Of a DNA stretch of 64,000 nt, positions 1 through 10,989 are shown in pieces (within the stretch, counting starts at the first letter, position 1; each line of letters opens with the position of its first letter). The translations under genes and the position numbers were made by a program. The stretch is taken from contig OX424567.1 of NCBI GenBank assembly GCA_949152475.1, positions 20,795,402-20,859,401 of the forward strand, given 5' to 3'. This stretch comes from Terebella lapidaria (Eukaryota; Annelida; Polychaeta; Terebellida; Terebellidae). Below the pieces are notes generated by a model. That model was not told the DNA's origin. It saw only the letters and a list, made by a program, of their open reading frames with translations, and ran no database searches.

Positions 1-1117
1 TTGTTTCGGACGTATACGCTATTCCAGAGCTAGTGGTAACTATGAGGACTTTGTGCACAGAAGTTCCCAACTAGTCTCTACTGTGACAAGGATATTTTTT
101 ACGGACTTGGTTTTGTTCGCTAGGATACTTTGTACTTGGGTATCGGTTTCATGTTTATTCACATATATGTCAAACAAACTATTCCCTCTTCAGGAAGTTG
201 GTGTTTGTGATCCCTATTTCTCAAGCCATGCGAACACGTGGGCTGCCATTTGGGTGTCTGATGTTCTTCATTTTAATTTCATTCAATAGTTTCAAGACTA
301 TTATCATCACATTCTATTTGCGAGTCGCAAAGATGTGTTACAGTTTCATGTGCAGACACCATCGGCCATCCACGAGCTATGTTTCAGTATCTGATCTTGT
401 CATTCCCCTATACATGTATATCTTCCCTTTCCATGTTCCATCCATCTGCTGTCACATCAAATATGACACTAATCTAACATTTTTTTTTGCAAACTTCATT
501 AACAGGGATGTATATTCTCCTGTAGACAGTGGTAGTGTAGTGTTATGTCTATCTCTTGTCAATATTTGATGATACATTGCGCTGATAGTTGATTAGTGAG
601 TTTATGTTACAGTTGATGTAGTGGGAGGTAGGAGAAAGTGTAATGGTGGAAAAATGAAGAGCTGTCAGACGCTTTGATATAACTGGCACTAAGCAGTGTA
701 CTAAATACCATTTTGACATGAAGCAACAGAACACACATGTGTTGAATTAACGTGTGTGTTTTCTTCGACTTAGTTTTATGTAAAGTTATATCTGACATGC
801 AGGTGAGTGAACCTTTCATGAAGTTTAGAAATATATATAGGTGTCTGCCAGACAACAACACTCATTTTAGATCTAAAATATCACCGTCGTGATCGATCAC
901 ACAGTAGGCGTATGTCAAAGTGATAGTAATCTAATAAAATAATGACAAGGACCACATTTGTCAGGGCAAAACATTTGTAGCTGAAACTCCAGTTGTTGTG
1001 ATAAATGGCGTGACAAACATGTATTGATGAATATTGCGAATGTCATGCTCCAGTGCATCCAATAATTTCTCGTATTCATTATGTGTATGTTTATTTACGC
1101 CACGTTTTTATATTGTG
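1..1117. other. Unassigned leading region, possibly 3' UTR
   Basis: AT-rich sequence with short open frames in several phases and no recognisable protein domain. Because a convincing poly(A) signal follows on the plus strand at 1118, part of this stretch may be the 3' untranslated region of a gene whose coding part lies left of the window. That is inference only. Confidence 0.25.
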
Positions 1118-1160
1118 AATAAAGCTGCTTGAAACGTAATGTTTGTGGTGTTGTTTTTAT
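1118..1160 (+). terminator. Putative poly(A) signal and GT-rich downstream element
   Basis: AATAAA at 1118-1123 is followed 20-40 bases later by a strongly GT-rich run (about 1139-1158). This is the textbook spacing of a metazoan cleavage/polyadenylation site. No coding exon inside the window can be tied to it. Confidence 0.4.
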
Positions 1161-1532
1161 CTTCGAAAGATGAAGATCATTGAAAATGATCTTTCACGTA
1201 GTTTGTATGAAAGTACATGAGCCTGTTCAAGCATACATTATTGCCTTTGTGGTGTGCTAGGGTCGTCCGCAGTGTAATATTCGGAAGGTTTGAATTCGAC
1301 AAGGCCATGATGTATGAAACTACACATACATATTTATGCTGAAACCCAAAACCTGTGAAATTATGATAAGTCATAAATAATTAAACATTGAAAAGGGTGT
1401 TTCTCCAGTGTCCTGGTTTTCTCCTAGGCTCAACATTCAGTAGTCTTCGTCTTTTGATTAGGTACCTATCTAATTGTCATACATCTATTCCATGAGGTTT
1501 GTTTCGGATTTGTGAAATATTTTCATACGTTG

Positions 1533-1712
1533 TTGGGCAGTTGTATACTGATTCCATCAGGTGTACCGTAGAACCAACCACATTTCACACACTGTCTGAC
1601 CCTGATGACTCCAGTGTGGACTCCATTCCAAAATATTTGTATTTTACGCTTGCTATAGCCATCACCAAAATATAATTGTACTGGTGGTAATAGATTGATA
1701 CTTGCATTCACT
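1533..1712 (+). repeat. Dispersed repeat A, copy 1
   Basis: About 180 bp that aligns by eye with the reverse complement of 8931-9131. Shared blocks include TTCCATCAGGTGTAC, CTGATGAC, CAGTGTG and TGGTGGTAATAGATTGATAC. The CTGATGA block recalls 3' ends of some retroelements, but no downstream GAAA needed for a hammerhead core was found. Class unassigned. Confidence 0.5.
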
Positions 1713-1719
1713 ATGCTCA

Positions 1720-3640
1720 TTTTTTCCGACAAGACATAGTTCAAAGCTAAACATTTTGGTTCCAGACCTCAAGCTCCAAATCTTGGAAAATTTAGATTTG
1801 ATGAAATGGATGTTGAAGCAACACCAATTGCTTGTGACATTATCCATAATTATTATCGTTGACACATGGCAATGGTCTTTAACTATCTACACGAATCGAT
1901 TATTAGTTATTGTAAAAAAAAGAGCTACCATTGACGATAAATGACTGTACAATGTACAATTTACAATGACTGTAAATTGTTCTGATGACACCGACTGGTG
2001 ACGTTTGATACGGATGAAGACAGTAGTGTTTATATTATCCACAACTATCAGGTTGTTTTGCTACTATGGATATATTTATTCTATAACGTTTGTACTAGGA
2101 TATCACTTCAAATAGTTGAATCTGAAATATATAATTGAATATAGACTGAACAACATGTAGATATATCATCAAGGTAACAAGAGGGATTAATGAAGAAACA
2201 GCGAGTAATATTCTTCAATTTACTGTTCTGAAGCACCCATAATATTACTATACGGTATCTGCGAGACTGCGACTGAGCCTTGTCGTCTTTATACCCTAAG
2301 CACTGTTGGAATTGCTATTATCACATGATTATGTTCAAGAAATCAGAGTTCAGTTAAAGACTACCGTCTTATAAAAGACCTACCAGTAAATCCAAAATTT
2401 CGACCAGTAATAATTCGCGCTAACACAGGAGAACAATCATCCAACAACGCCTAGGCAACTCAGTCTGTGGTGAACACTCAGTGATGGGCCCTGATTCAAC
2501 ACTCTCTTGCACCATATTACACCAGCCGCTATAAGCGATTGCCATTCTTTGCGGAACGGTTAGTCCCTCGTGTCTAAGTGATCGTCTGCATTAACGACCT
2601 GTCCATGTCGGCACATCGCTAGCTGATGATTTCTGGCATGTGTGATGTACATACTGATATGGGTCCCTAAATCCAATGTGTTGGTGTCTTGCCTTTCTGG
2701 AGGTTCATGTGTTTGACCTTCCGTCTATCATAGCTCACTCAGCTTTCAGCATATGGACTTTTGTCATAAATTTAGCTTTTCGTGTGAATGTATTCAGTGC
2801 CCGCATACTGAGACGATTTTGGTCCATTTATAATTCATGATTTGAATTTGGAGCGAGTGTGAATGTGTAAAGTTTCATGACCCGGTGTGTTTGCGATGCA
2901 TATAATATAACATACAACATACATGGTAACATATTTCATGCATAAATGTTAATTTTGCAAATGGTAACTACAACTCAAAGATTGTGAACACATTAAGTAC
3001 GTAACAGATCTAGTAAACACCAATCGTAGAGATTGCTTAGGATCACATTCTAATAAAGTTGACGAACCTAGATCATAATCTCAACATTTTATTGCAATAT
3101 ATCATATTCGGCTGTGCTTAAATATCATGACTTATACCTTAGATTAAGAATCATCAAGCAAGCATCCTAAAATTTGTAGGCAGTTTTCACCAATCCAATG
3201 TGCTGTTTCAAAAGTTCAGCCTTGAACGACGTAATGTTACTTGCTTGTAAATGACCGCAAATTAACTGGTCGTATTAATCGAAAGTTTACAAAAATATAA
3301 TAATTTAGACATGGAGAAGATGGATTAGACTTACGGGTATCTATTTAAAATGTCATTGGAGACAACTTACCCTGCATGTGAGTTCGGTTATGTTTTCATG
3401 TAGATGTTGTTGACAAAAGTAGTATTCTTTTGCTGTGAACATTATAGTTATTTATGGTTCTCGATTCTGGGTAGTGCTGTAGAAACATCACTTACATATT
3501 TATGTTTGTTGGTTCACTTGGCTTTTGTGCCGAGTAGCAGCGAATCGATATTGGGCGATATGTCTGTTGGTGTTTCCTTTTACAAGCATGCATGTTTACA
3601 TGTATTATGTAGCTTTTGTCATCATTTGGACAATTTATGG
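1720..3640. other. No feature recognised
   Basis: AT-rich DNA with stops in all frames. Small inverted motifs occur around 1940-1980 (TGTACAATGTACA and a TTTACAATGACTGTAAA hairpin), but no gene, RNA or mobile-element end could be supported. Confidence 0.3.
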
Positions 3641-3650
3641 TCGCTCTTAA

Positions 3651-3830
3651 CCGCGTAACAGGCTTGATGAAGCACGACGTTTCAAGCGAGATGCCATCAA
3701 TATTGGATGTCTGGCGACAGAGCAGCTGCCTCCAGCGAGCGAAGCAAGTCTGGATCGACTGGGGTTTCGTGTAGTACAAATAGAAGCCCGCATCATTATT
3801 TCACAAGCCTGCACGGAATCGTGTGCGAAT
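3651..3830 (+). CDS. Possible coding fragment, unknown protein
   Basis: A GC-richer island in AT-rich DNA with an open plus frame of about 60 codons bounded by stops. It has no ATG and begins beside a possible splice acceptor (TAACAG). The inferred peptide is charged and globular-looking (LDEARRFKRDAINIG, then LDRLGFRVVQIEARI). No family recognised. It could be a last exon, a retrocopy fragment or chance. Confidence 0.2.
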
Positions 3831-3839
3831 GAATGAATG

Positions 3840-5380
3840 AATGGCTGATGAATTGTTCGTGACCAATCAACAGGAAGCCTAAAACTTTTATGTAGATCTA
3901 GCATTGTATGATTGAATTCTTCCTTCTGAGTAAACTGCATGCTCTACGTACAAAGACAGAATACGTCATCGGGAGATGAACGTATGTGCCAGTTTTTTTT
4001 TATTTCAACTGACGCTTTCGCATAGAGTATGTGGACACCTAAAACAATATCAAACATACGTAAGAGTGCAAATGCAATATTCATCGGCCTTCGTTTCAAA
4101 TCAACCACATACACATGTCTTCCGGAAATGAGGTTTCTTTGCGTTGCTTAGCGACCGCGCGACCTTCGTGTAATGGCTGCCTTTGAAGAAATTTGACATT
4201 CAGAAAATTGGCATGCTCCTATCCCCCTCCCCTTCCGAATATTGAATGAAAATGTCTTACATGCGTTCCTGCCCTTGAACCCTTTCGTGTTACCCCAGGG
4301 GAAAATGATAAAAAAAAAATCACGATTGGCCGAATATCGAACTAAACGTGTAATTTATTGGGAAAGCGTGTGCCACTTACAATATGTCACATGTCATGAT
4401 GATGTCCCCTTTCGAAATTAATAACCACAGAGGGAAAGCTGCATCACTTATAGAAAAATACTATATTACTCGCTTGTACGGATTCATGAATGTACCATGG
4501 TCAGTCGACTCTCTTGTTCCATCTACTGTATGTGCTTATTGAAGATGATTATTATCAAACTGTTTACCTTTTAACGCCTATCCAGAATGACAGTGACGTC
4601 ATCAAAAGGAACATTACAATATTTTAGGCTCCAAAATGTTGGAATATATTTTATTCTTCAATATATTCTCGTCTCTACAGCTCATTCGAGATTATTCAAC
4701 ATCACTAGCTCGATCTACAATGTGACTTCCTACAGCAGTATTGAAACTTGATTCTTACCCATTCCTTCGTGAGCAACTTACATGTTGGCATTTTGGTCAA
4801 ATAACACTGAACATGTTGATCTGAACCAATTAATAATACATTGTATTATTGTCATTACATAGTCAAGCATGAGTGACTCACAATTTGTTCGTGTTATACG
4901 TTAAGAATCTCCTAACATTTCAAACTTGCAAATCACATATTCGAATATAAATATGATCTGAAAATAGCAGTCGAGTGTACCCGAGGCTTAGTTACGATAA
5001 TATTACAAAAAGTCAGTGGTAGATCAATCATTATGACTCCTAACATGTTAACATGTCTGAACCCTGTCTCCGAACATATTTTCTCTGTTTCCTCATTATA
5101 ATGAGGAATCAATAGAGGGAATATGTTCATAATATGAAGTATACGTGTACATCATTCATACCAGAGGAGGGAATTTAAGTTCACCATCCAATCCATCGAA
5201 GATGATTTACTAGTCAACACTGCACGATGCAACGTAAACCTGTAATATGAAACGTGTACCTCGCCATTTTAGACCAATATCAATTCATCAACTATAGCGT
5301 CAAGACTGACAATCTACACGTTGAAACTAAATAGTCGTGAGACTTATTACGTCTCATCGGAGTACCATGCAGTACATTTT
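3840..5380. other. Mostly unassigned; faint third copy of duplicated segment
   Basis: No gene supported. Short blocks near 4578 (GTGACGTCATCAAA) and 4759 (CATTCCTTCG) occur in the same order as in the duplicated segment starting at 5388, suggesting an older, strongly diverged copy. Confidence 0.25.
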
Positions 5381-5387
5381 GTGTGAA

Positions 5388-5935
5388 CTTTCCGCCCCAA
5401 CTATTGTGTTCTCTCAAGCTTTGTAGTCAGTTCCTCGGGACCAGTGACGTCATCAAAGGAAACAATGCGGGACTACATCTATCTAGATAGATGGGGAGTG
5501 ATCTAGTGAGATACATGTAGGTGTAGATATCAGATACTAGTAACCACTGGTGATCGAAGCCCTCTCTTCAATTCCTCATTCCTTCGCGACTTGATGTTGT
5601 CTACACATGCAACACGGCAAGTACCAAGAGTTGAAACGTTTGATCTTGTCATCATTGGCTGTTCTATGGTAGATCATCTACATGAACGAATGAACATGTG
5701 ATACAGGTTTGAAACTTGCGAGTAGCAGATTTAAAGGGCTTGCTGGGGTCAGGACCCAGTCCCACCCCTTTCCGAAAAAATACATATACCTCAGACGTTC
5801 TGAAAAAAACTATCTTCAACATTCCTGGATCCATCTTTGCTCGCATACATGTAAATTACATGTAGAGTATACAAATTACAATCATGAACTTACGGTACAT
5901 CATGTACAGTAAACAAATCACAGTGGGGCTACATG
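5388..5935 (+). repeat. Segmental duplication, copy A (uninterrupted)
   Basis: Aligns with 6430-6637 followed by 9395-9700. Shared landmarks in order are CCGCCCCAACTAT, GACGTCATCAAAGGAAACAA, TGCGGGACTA, GGAGTGATCTAGTGAGATA, CATTCCTTCG, TTGATGTTGTCTACACATGC, and GGGGTCAGGAC. This copy lacks the transposon and so approximates the empty site. Confidence 0.75.
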
Positions 5936-6298
5936 ATTTTTACTTCGTTTTCTGCTCAAAACAAAATTCAACTCTCGTGTGCTTTTGAAGTACATGTACT
6001 TAAATATAGTCATTATAGAAAGGAATACAATAATGTGTGGATTGTCAGTATTGGACCCAGATTGATAACATAATGTTTTGGAAGATATGAATAATCAAGT
6101 CAATTATCATTTCCGGCTCCAGTTCATATTCATAAACGAGACACGGGTATACGTTTTATAATCTAGCTGTATAATTTTATAAATGCACCCATTTGTCAAC
6201 TCATTCAAGATCGTAGATTGTCACTCAGGTCGACTCAGACTGACAGGAGACGTACGGCCATTTATCATGCGTGATCAATAGCCTTGAATCTATATCAT

Positions 6299-6430
6299 AA
6301 TGACATACTCTAGGCAGAAAGAGAAAATTTTGCGGTGAACGGTATGACAAAAATTTGTCTGAAGTAATGAGTCAAAGCACTGTGGCCATTCTTTTCAGTG
6401 CCACCATCTGCATGTACATCATAACTCATA
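6299..6430 (+). repeat. Dispersed repeat B, copy 1
   Basis: About 130 bp closely matching 12105-12235 in the same orientation. Both contain CTAGGCAGAAAGAGA, GGTGAACGGTATGACAAAAA and TAATGAGTCAAAGCACTG. No coding potential seen. Confidence 0.65.
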
Positions 6431-6637
6431 ACTTCCCGCCCCAACTATATGTTCTCCTAAGCTTTGTAACCATTTCCTCAAGACCCTTGACGTCATCAAA
6501 GGAAACAATGCGGGACTAGTATCTGTCATCTACATCTATCTAGATAACTAGGGAGTGATCTAGTGAGATAGATGTAAAAAACTGAAACCACTGGTGATTG
6601 AAGCTCTCTCTTTAATTCGTCATTCCTTCGGTTCTTG
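6430..6637 (+). repeat. Segmental duplication, copy B left part
   Basis: Left portion of the second copy of the segment at 5388-5935. Homology stops at the TIR of the inserted transposon at 6638 and resumes at 9395. Confidence 0.75.
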
Positions 6638-6663
6638 AGTAGTAAGGACGGCGGTATAGGTTG

Positions 6664-7449
6664 GTTTTTCCAGGTTTGGGTTTCAGGGGATTTCCCATGG
6701 TTATATGACGTCACCTCCGGTTTCGGTTTCACGGTGGTTAAATGACGTCACTTTCGATTTCGATGATTATATGGCATCACTTTCGGTTTCGGGGGTTTTC
6801 CCGTGGTTATATGACGTCACTTTCGGTTTTGGGGTTTTCCCGTGGTTATATGACGTCACTTTCGGTTATAGGTCACGTGGTTATATGACGTCACTTTCGG
6901 TTTCGATGGTATGACGTCACTTTCGGTTATAGGTCACGTGGTTATACGTCACGTGGTTTTAGGTCACGTGGTTTTGGCGGATATTTGACGTCACGTGGTT
7001 TCGGTTTTAGGGTTTGTCATAACGTTTAGCGTCTGACCCTGGCCAGACAAATGTACCCCGCATTTGTCTTGGGTTTCAGGGGATTTCCCATGGTTATTTG
7101 ACGTCACCTCCGGTTTTGGTTTCACGGTGGTTAAATGACGTCACTTTCGATTTCGATGATTATATGGCGTCACTTTCGGTTTTGGGGGTTTTCCCGTGGT
7201 TATATGACGTCACTTTCGGTTTTGGGGTTTTCCCGTGGTTATATGACGTCACTTTCGGTTATAGGTCACGTGGTTATATGACGTCACTTTCGGTTTCGAT
7301 GGTATGACGTCACTTTCGGTTATAGGTCACGTGGTTATACGTCACGTGGTTTTAGGTCACGTGGTTTTGGCGGATATTTGACGTCACGTGGTTTTGGTTT
7401 TAGGGTTTGTCATAACGTTTAGCGTCTGACCCTGGCCAGACAAATGTAC
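6664..7449 (+). repeat. Tandem duplication, period about 393 bp
   Basis: Two nearly identical head-to-tail units, each running from a GGGTTTCAGGGGATTTCCCA block through about seven TGACGTCA sites to TGGCCAGACAAATGTACCCC. Landmarks at 6705 and 7098 fix the 393-bp shift. Within each unit a 20-40 bp motif, GGTTATATGACGTCACTTTC, recurs, and CACGTG palindromes alternate with the TGACGTCA sites. Near-identity implies recent duplication. Confidence 0.85.
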
Positions 7450-8201
7450 CCCGCCTGCCCGCAAAAGTTTCTCCAAGAATTCGACAAGGCAAACATCCAA
7501 CCCGTTCGGACATCTCGTTTTGGATTTGAAATCGACAACGCAAGAAGAAAAACGGCTGAGACCGAACCCGCTCATCCCTCATCGGCCCGACAATGTAAGA
7601 TCTCCAGCACCAGTCCAGCCCGCAGCGCCTACACCTCCTCGAAACATCACTCCCGCGAGGAATACGCAACACATGGATTGGCAGTCGGACAAGATCCCCC
7701 AGGCAAAATGTCTCACCTGCGGAGCGCTGTTTTCGAATAACTACGAGCTACATATGCACATGCCGAGATGTCCCGCCCATGACGACAATTCATCGGAAGA
7801 CAAGTTTTCCCGGAAAATGGATGAAAGCGCGTTCAAATGTATACTCAAGTTTGTTCGGGCTGAAATAGACGAGAAAGTAGTGCCGGAGGAGGAGGTCGCG
7901 CAAGAAACGAAAGGTGAAATGATTAAGGTCTACCAACGAGTGGTGAATTGCATCGACCTGCTCCAAAAATCGGGTTCATTCCGAAATTGAAAACGCGGTT
8001 GATGAATACAGAGCACGAGGAGCTACATTCAAGGAATGATGTTCAACGATGTCATCAAAGAGATGATGGAGTTTCTCTATCGACAAAGTCAGTGCTTCCT
8101 AAAAGTTGGTTCCCTGCCCCATGTACTCTCCCACAGCTTCCCTGATTTCCATATGGAAATGGAATTTCATGAACCTCCATATATGGCCATAAAGGGGTGA
8201 A
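7444..8201 (+). pseudogene. Broken zinc-finger-like ORF inside TIR transposon
   Basis: GC-rich coding-like DNA inside the transposon. An ATG at 7444 opens one frame to 7740. A second frame is open to 7990 and encodes a C-x2-C...H-x-H-x3-C finger-like motif (CLTCGALF, then ELHMHMPRC), followed by an acidic, helical-looking stretch. A third, further downstream, reads to about 8201. The frames do not form one continuous ORF, so the gene looks degraded. It could be a captured host gene or an element-encoded DNA-binding protein. No transposase signature seen. Confidence 0.45.
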
Positions 8202-8399
8202 ATCAGGTGTTCCGGAAAGAGCGAGCATTTCCTGCCCCACAAGTGGCACCCGTCATGAATTCCAAAACATTAACATGCAAAAAGGTCTTGTTGCATACTT
8301 GTAACAGATTTTGTGTACTTATCAACCAGATTGTGATACCGTCCATAGAATTTCTTGAAAGCAGCTATTAGTCTTGGTAAAACATCGTTACTTTTTGAG

Positions 8400-8738
8400 A
8401 CATTTATGGGTACATTATGATTTTTCAAACATTCATGTGTACGTTATGATTTTCCAAACATTTATGGGCACCTTATGATTTTTCAGACATTCATTGGTAC
8501 GTTATGATTTTTCAAACATTTATAGGAACGTTATGATTTTCCAAACATTTATGGGTAAGTAATGATTTTTCAGACATTCATGGGTACGTTATGATTTTTC
8601 AAACATTTTTGGGATTGTTATGATTTTCCAAACATTTATGGGTACGTTATGATTTTCCAGACATACATCGGTGCTTATGATTTTCCAAACATACATGGGT
8701 ACGTTATGGTATTCCAGACATTTATGGGTGAACCATAA
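8400..8738 (+). repeat. 29-bp minisatellite, about 11.7 copies
   Basis: Units follow ACATTTATGGGTACGTTATG plus ATTTTTCAA, with scattered substitutions between copies. The array sits within the TIR transposon between the broken ORF and the right subterminal array. Confidence 0.85.
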
Positions 8739-8765
8739 ACGTTTGAAGGTATATGACGAACCCTA

Positions 8766-9360
8766 AATCGAAACTGGAAGTGACGTCATATAACCATGGA
8801 AAAACCATCGAAACCGGAAGTGACGTCATATAACCACGGGAAAACACCCGAAACCGAAAGTGATGTCATATAACCATCGAAACCGAAAGTGACATCATAT
8901 AACCACTGAAACCATAACCGGAATGTGAGTATCAATCTATTACCACCAATACAGCCAAATTTTGATGATTCCAATAACAAACGTAAAGCACAACATTTTG
9001 CAATAGAAACAAAGCCCAACCGAATACTTTATCAAAAGACACACTGGCGTCATCAGGGGCAGACAGTGTGGTTAATGTAGTTGTTTCTACTGTACACCTG
9101 ATGGAATTAGCATACAACTGCCCACCAACCTATGAAAATAATTTATAAAGTTAGGAATTTAGGAAGTGACGTCATATAACCATGGGAAATCCCCCGAAAC
9201 CGAAAGTGACGTCATATAACCACCGAAACTGGAAGTGACGTCATGTAACCACTGAAACCGAAAGTGACGTCATATAACCATCGAAACCAGAAGTGACGTC
9301 ATATAACCATCGAAACCGGAAGTGACGTCATATAACCATGGGACAACCCCCGAAACCTGA
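8766..9360 (-). repeat. Inverted subterminal TGACGTCA arrays
   Basis: Two clusters (8766-8915 and 9165-9358) of units like GTGACGTCATATAACCAT separated by GAAACCGGAA-type spacers. They are the reverse complement of the left array at 6700-7400. They are interrupted by dispersed repeat A at 8931-9131, which therefore arrived later or was captured. Confidence 0.8.
8931..9131 (-). repeat. Dispersed repeat A, copy 2
   Basis: Reverse-complement partner of 1533-1712. It lies between two TGACGTCA clusters of the transposon. A 61-codon minus-strand frame crosses it, but no such frame is kept in copy 1, so it is probably not a gene. Confidence 0.5.
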
Positions 9361-9394
9361 ATGAAAAAAAACCTAAACCGCCGTCCTTACTACT

Positions 9395-9700
9395 GTCTTG
9401 ATGTTGTCTACACATGCAACACGACAAGAACCGAGAGCTGAAACGTTTGATCTTGTCATCATTGGCTGTTCTACGTTAGATTATCTACATGAACGAATGA
9501 ACATGTGAAACAGGCTTGAAATTTGTGAGTTGCAGATTTGAAGGGTTTGCTGGGGTCAGGACACAGCCTACCCCATTCCGAAAAAATACATATACCTCAG
9601 AGGTTCTGAAATAACCTATACATTTACATACATGTTAATTACAATATACAAATTACAAACATCAACTTACGGTTCATCATGTACAGTAAACAAAGCACAG
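9395..9700 (+). repeat. Segmental duplication, copy B right part
   Basis: Continues the homology to 5388-5935 beyond the transposon. It covers TTGATGTTGTCTACACATGC, GAAACGTTTGATCTTGTCAT, GAACGAATGAACATGTGA and GCTGGGGTCAGGAC. Confidence 0.75.
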
Positions 9701-9951
9701 TAAACAAACCACTATTTTTTTTTTGTTTATTCGTTGTTTAACCAGGGTAACCTGGTCAGCAAAAAGCTGATCTCCGACCGGGCCCTGGATGACATGCATA
9801 GAGATGAACAGACACACACAAGCATAAATAATAATGACGACTTGGACAGCCATCATAACAGGGTTGGACAAAGACATGAACTTTGTTACACGAATTTACA
9901 AAAACGTAGAAATTGAAAATGAATAGATAGATATAAACCCTAGGCAACTAG

Positions 9952-10256
9952 TGGAGTGAGTGGCGCAGTGGATAAGGCGTCGGACTCGTAATCCAAAGAA
10001 CATGGGTTCGAGTCTCGAGCTGGACTGCTGTGCCATTTCACTAGTGTCCTTAGGCAAGGCATTTACCACTAATGTGTCTATCTTCACCCAGGATTAAATG
10101 GGTACCGGTTGATAATGGGTGTTGTATAGAGCGCTTTGAGTGTGGCAGCTCCAAGTACAATCACTCAGACTGGGGTTAAAGTGTAAAGCGCCTTTGAAAG
10201 CGGATTTAGTTCGGCTGAAAAGAGCGCTATATCAAATCTGATAACTTTAACTTTAA
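9952..10256 (+). mobile_element. tRNA-Thr-derived SINE
   Basis: The head resembles a tRNA gene. A-box TGGCGCAGTGG lies at 9961-9971, an anticodon-type loop CTCGTAA at 9985-9991 (CGT, threonine) and B-box GGTTCGAGTCT at 10005-10015. It lacks a well-paired acceptor stem and continues into a body with GTCCTTAGGCAAGGC, AAATGGGTACCGG and a tail near AGAGCGCTATATCAAATC, typical of tRNA-headed invertebrate SINEs. The conserved central domain family was not assigned, and no clear target duplication was found. Confidence 0.8.
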
Positions 10257-10837
10257 CATGACAGCTAGAGACCATACATTTGTTTATACTAACATTTGAA
10301 GGTATTTAAGTCAGCACAATAAGATATGTCCGACGGTAACGTGTTAAAATGCTTTGCACCCCGGTACGAAAATGACTTTTTGCCTCATTCAAGTTTTACC
10401 TTTGTGGTAGTGTCAAAAACCGATTCGTAGTGGGGCGGGTGCGATGTCCGTAACTTGGGTATGTGAACAGGTTGGATAGATATTCAGGTGATAATCCTTT
10501 GACACATTTGTACATAAGCGTGGACAGATGAAAATCGCTTTACTGTTGAAGACTAGGAAGAATACACCGTGGATGTAGGGTTTCAACATGTGTACACAAA
10601 ATAGTTAGTATCCCTCTGTCCTGTAGCACTTGTAGTTGTTCTTTACCTTTTTTGTTTGCTGTGTCCAATACCGTATCACAATATTAAAATTGGGGGTAAA
10701 ATGAGTGACTTGTACAATTGGATAGCAGTATCTGTGGATATATATATTCTGCATCGTGAAAATACTCCAAGTTTTTTCTTTATTTTTTATGAGACGTAGT
10801 CTAGATGGCCAATGAAACTTAGTACGTCATCGAGTAA
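10257..10837. other. No feature recognised
   Basis: AT-rich sequence without supported genes or repeat boundaries. Confidence 0.3.
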
Positions 10838-10985
10838 CAGAGCCAGATTTGCTTGATTCCCGCTTACAGCTTGGTACTAGTCCATGCAAAAAAAAAAAAA
10901 ACGATCACCGAACGGACTGAAAACCCGAGATTTTCGTGTTGGACCAATATCTGATGAAATATATTTTATGCAGTGTATATGAAGT
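10838..10985 (+). repeat. Dispersed repeat C, copy 1
   Basis: Aligns with the reverse complement of 38565-38715. Shared blocks are GATTCCCGCTTACAGCTTGG, TCCATGCAAAAAAA, CTGAAAACCCG and GATTTTCGTGTTGGA. Family unknown. Confidence 0.6.
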
Positions 10986-10989
10986 CATA

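Larger units (their letters stand above)
6638..9394. mobile_element. TIR DNA transposon with TGACGTCA-rich subterminal arrays
   Basis: Ends are inverted: AGTAGTAAGGACGGCGGT at 6638-6655 and its reverse complement ending at 9394, followed inside by similar but less perfect sequence. Flanks TTCTTG (6632-6637) and GTCTTG (9395-9400) suggest a target duplication of about 6 bp with one mismatch. Subterminal zones (6700-7440 and 8760-9360) hold units like GGTTATATGACGTCACTTTC in opposite orientation on the two sides, with about 20 exact TGACGTCA copies in all. The interior has a broken zinc-finger-like ORF and a 29-bp minisatellite. No transposase was recognised, so it is probably non-autonomous; superfamily unassigned. 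Confidence 0.8.

Noticed and set aside
53-569. Two overlapping plus-strand ORFs of 78 and 123 codons
   Set aside because: Low-complexity hydrophobic translations from AT-rich DNA, overlapping in different frames, with no recognisable motif.
1533-1712. Hammerhead ribozyme around CTGATGA
   Set aside because: The required GAAA and closing stems were not found in either copy.
9952-10030. Functional tRNA-Thr gene
   Set aside because: A and B boxes are present, but the acceptor stem is not well paired and the sequence runs into a SINE body.
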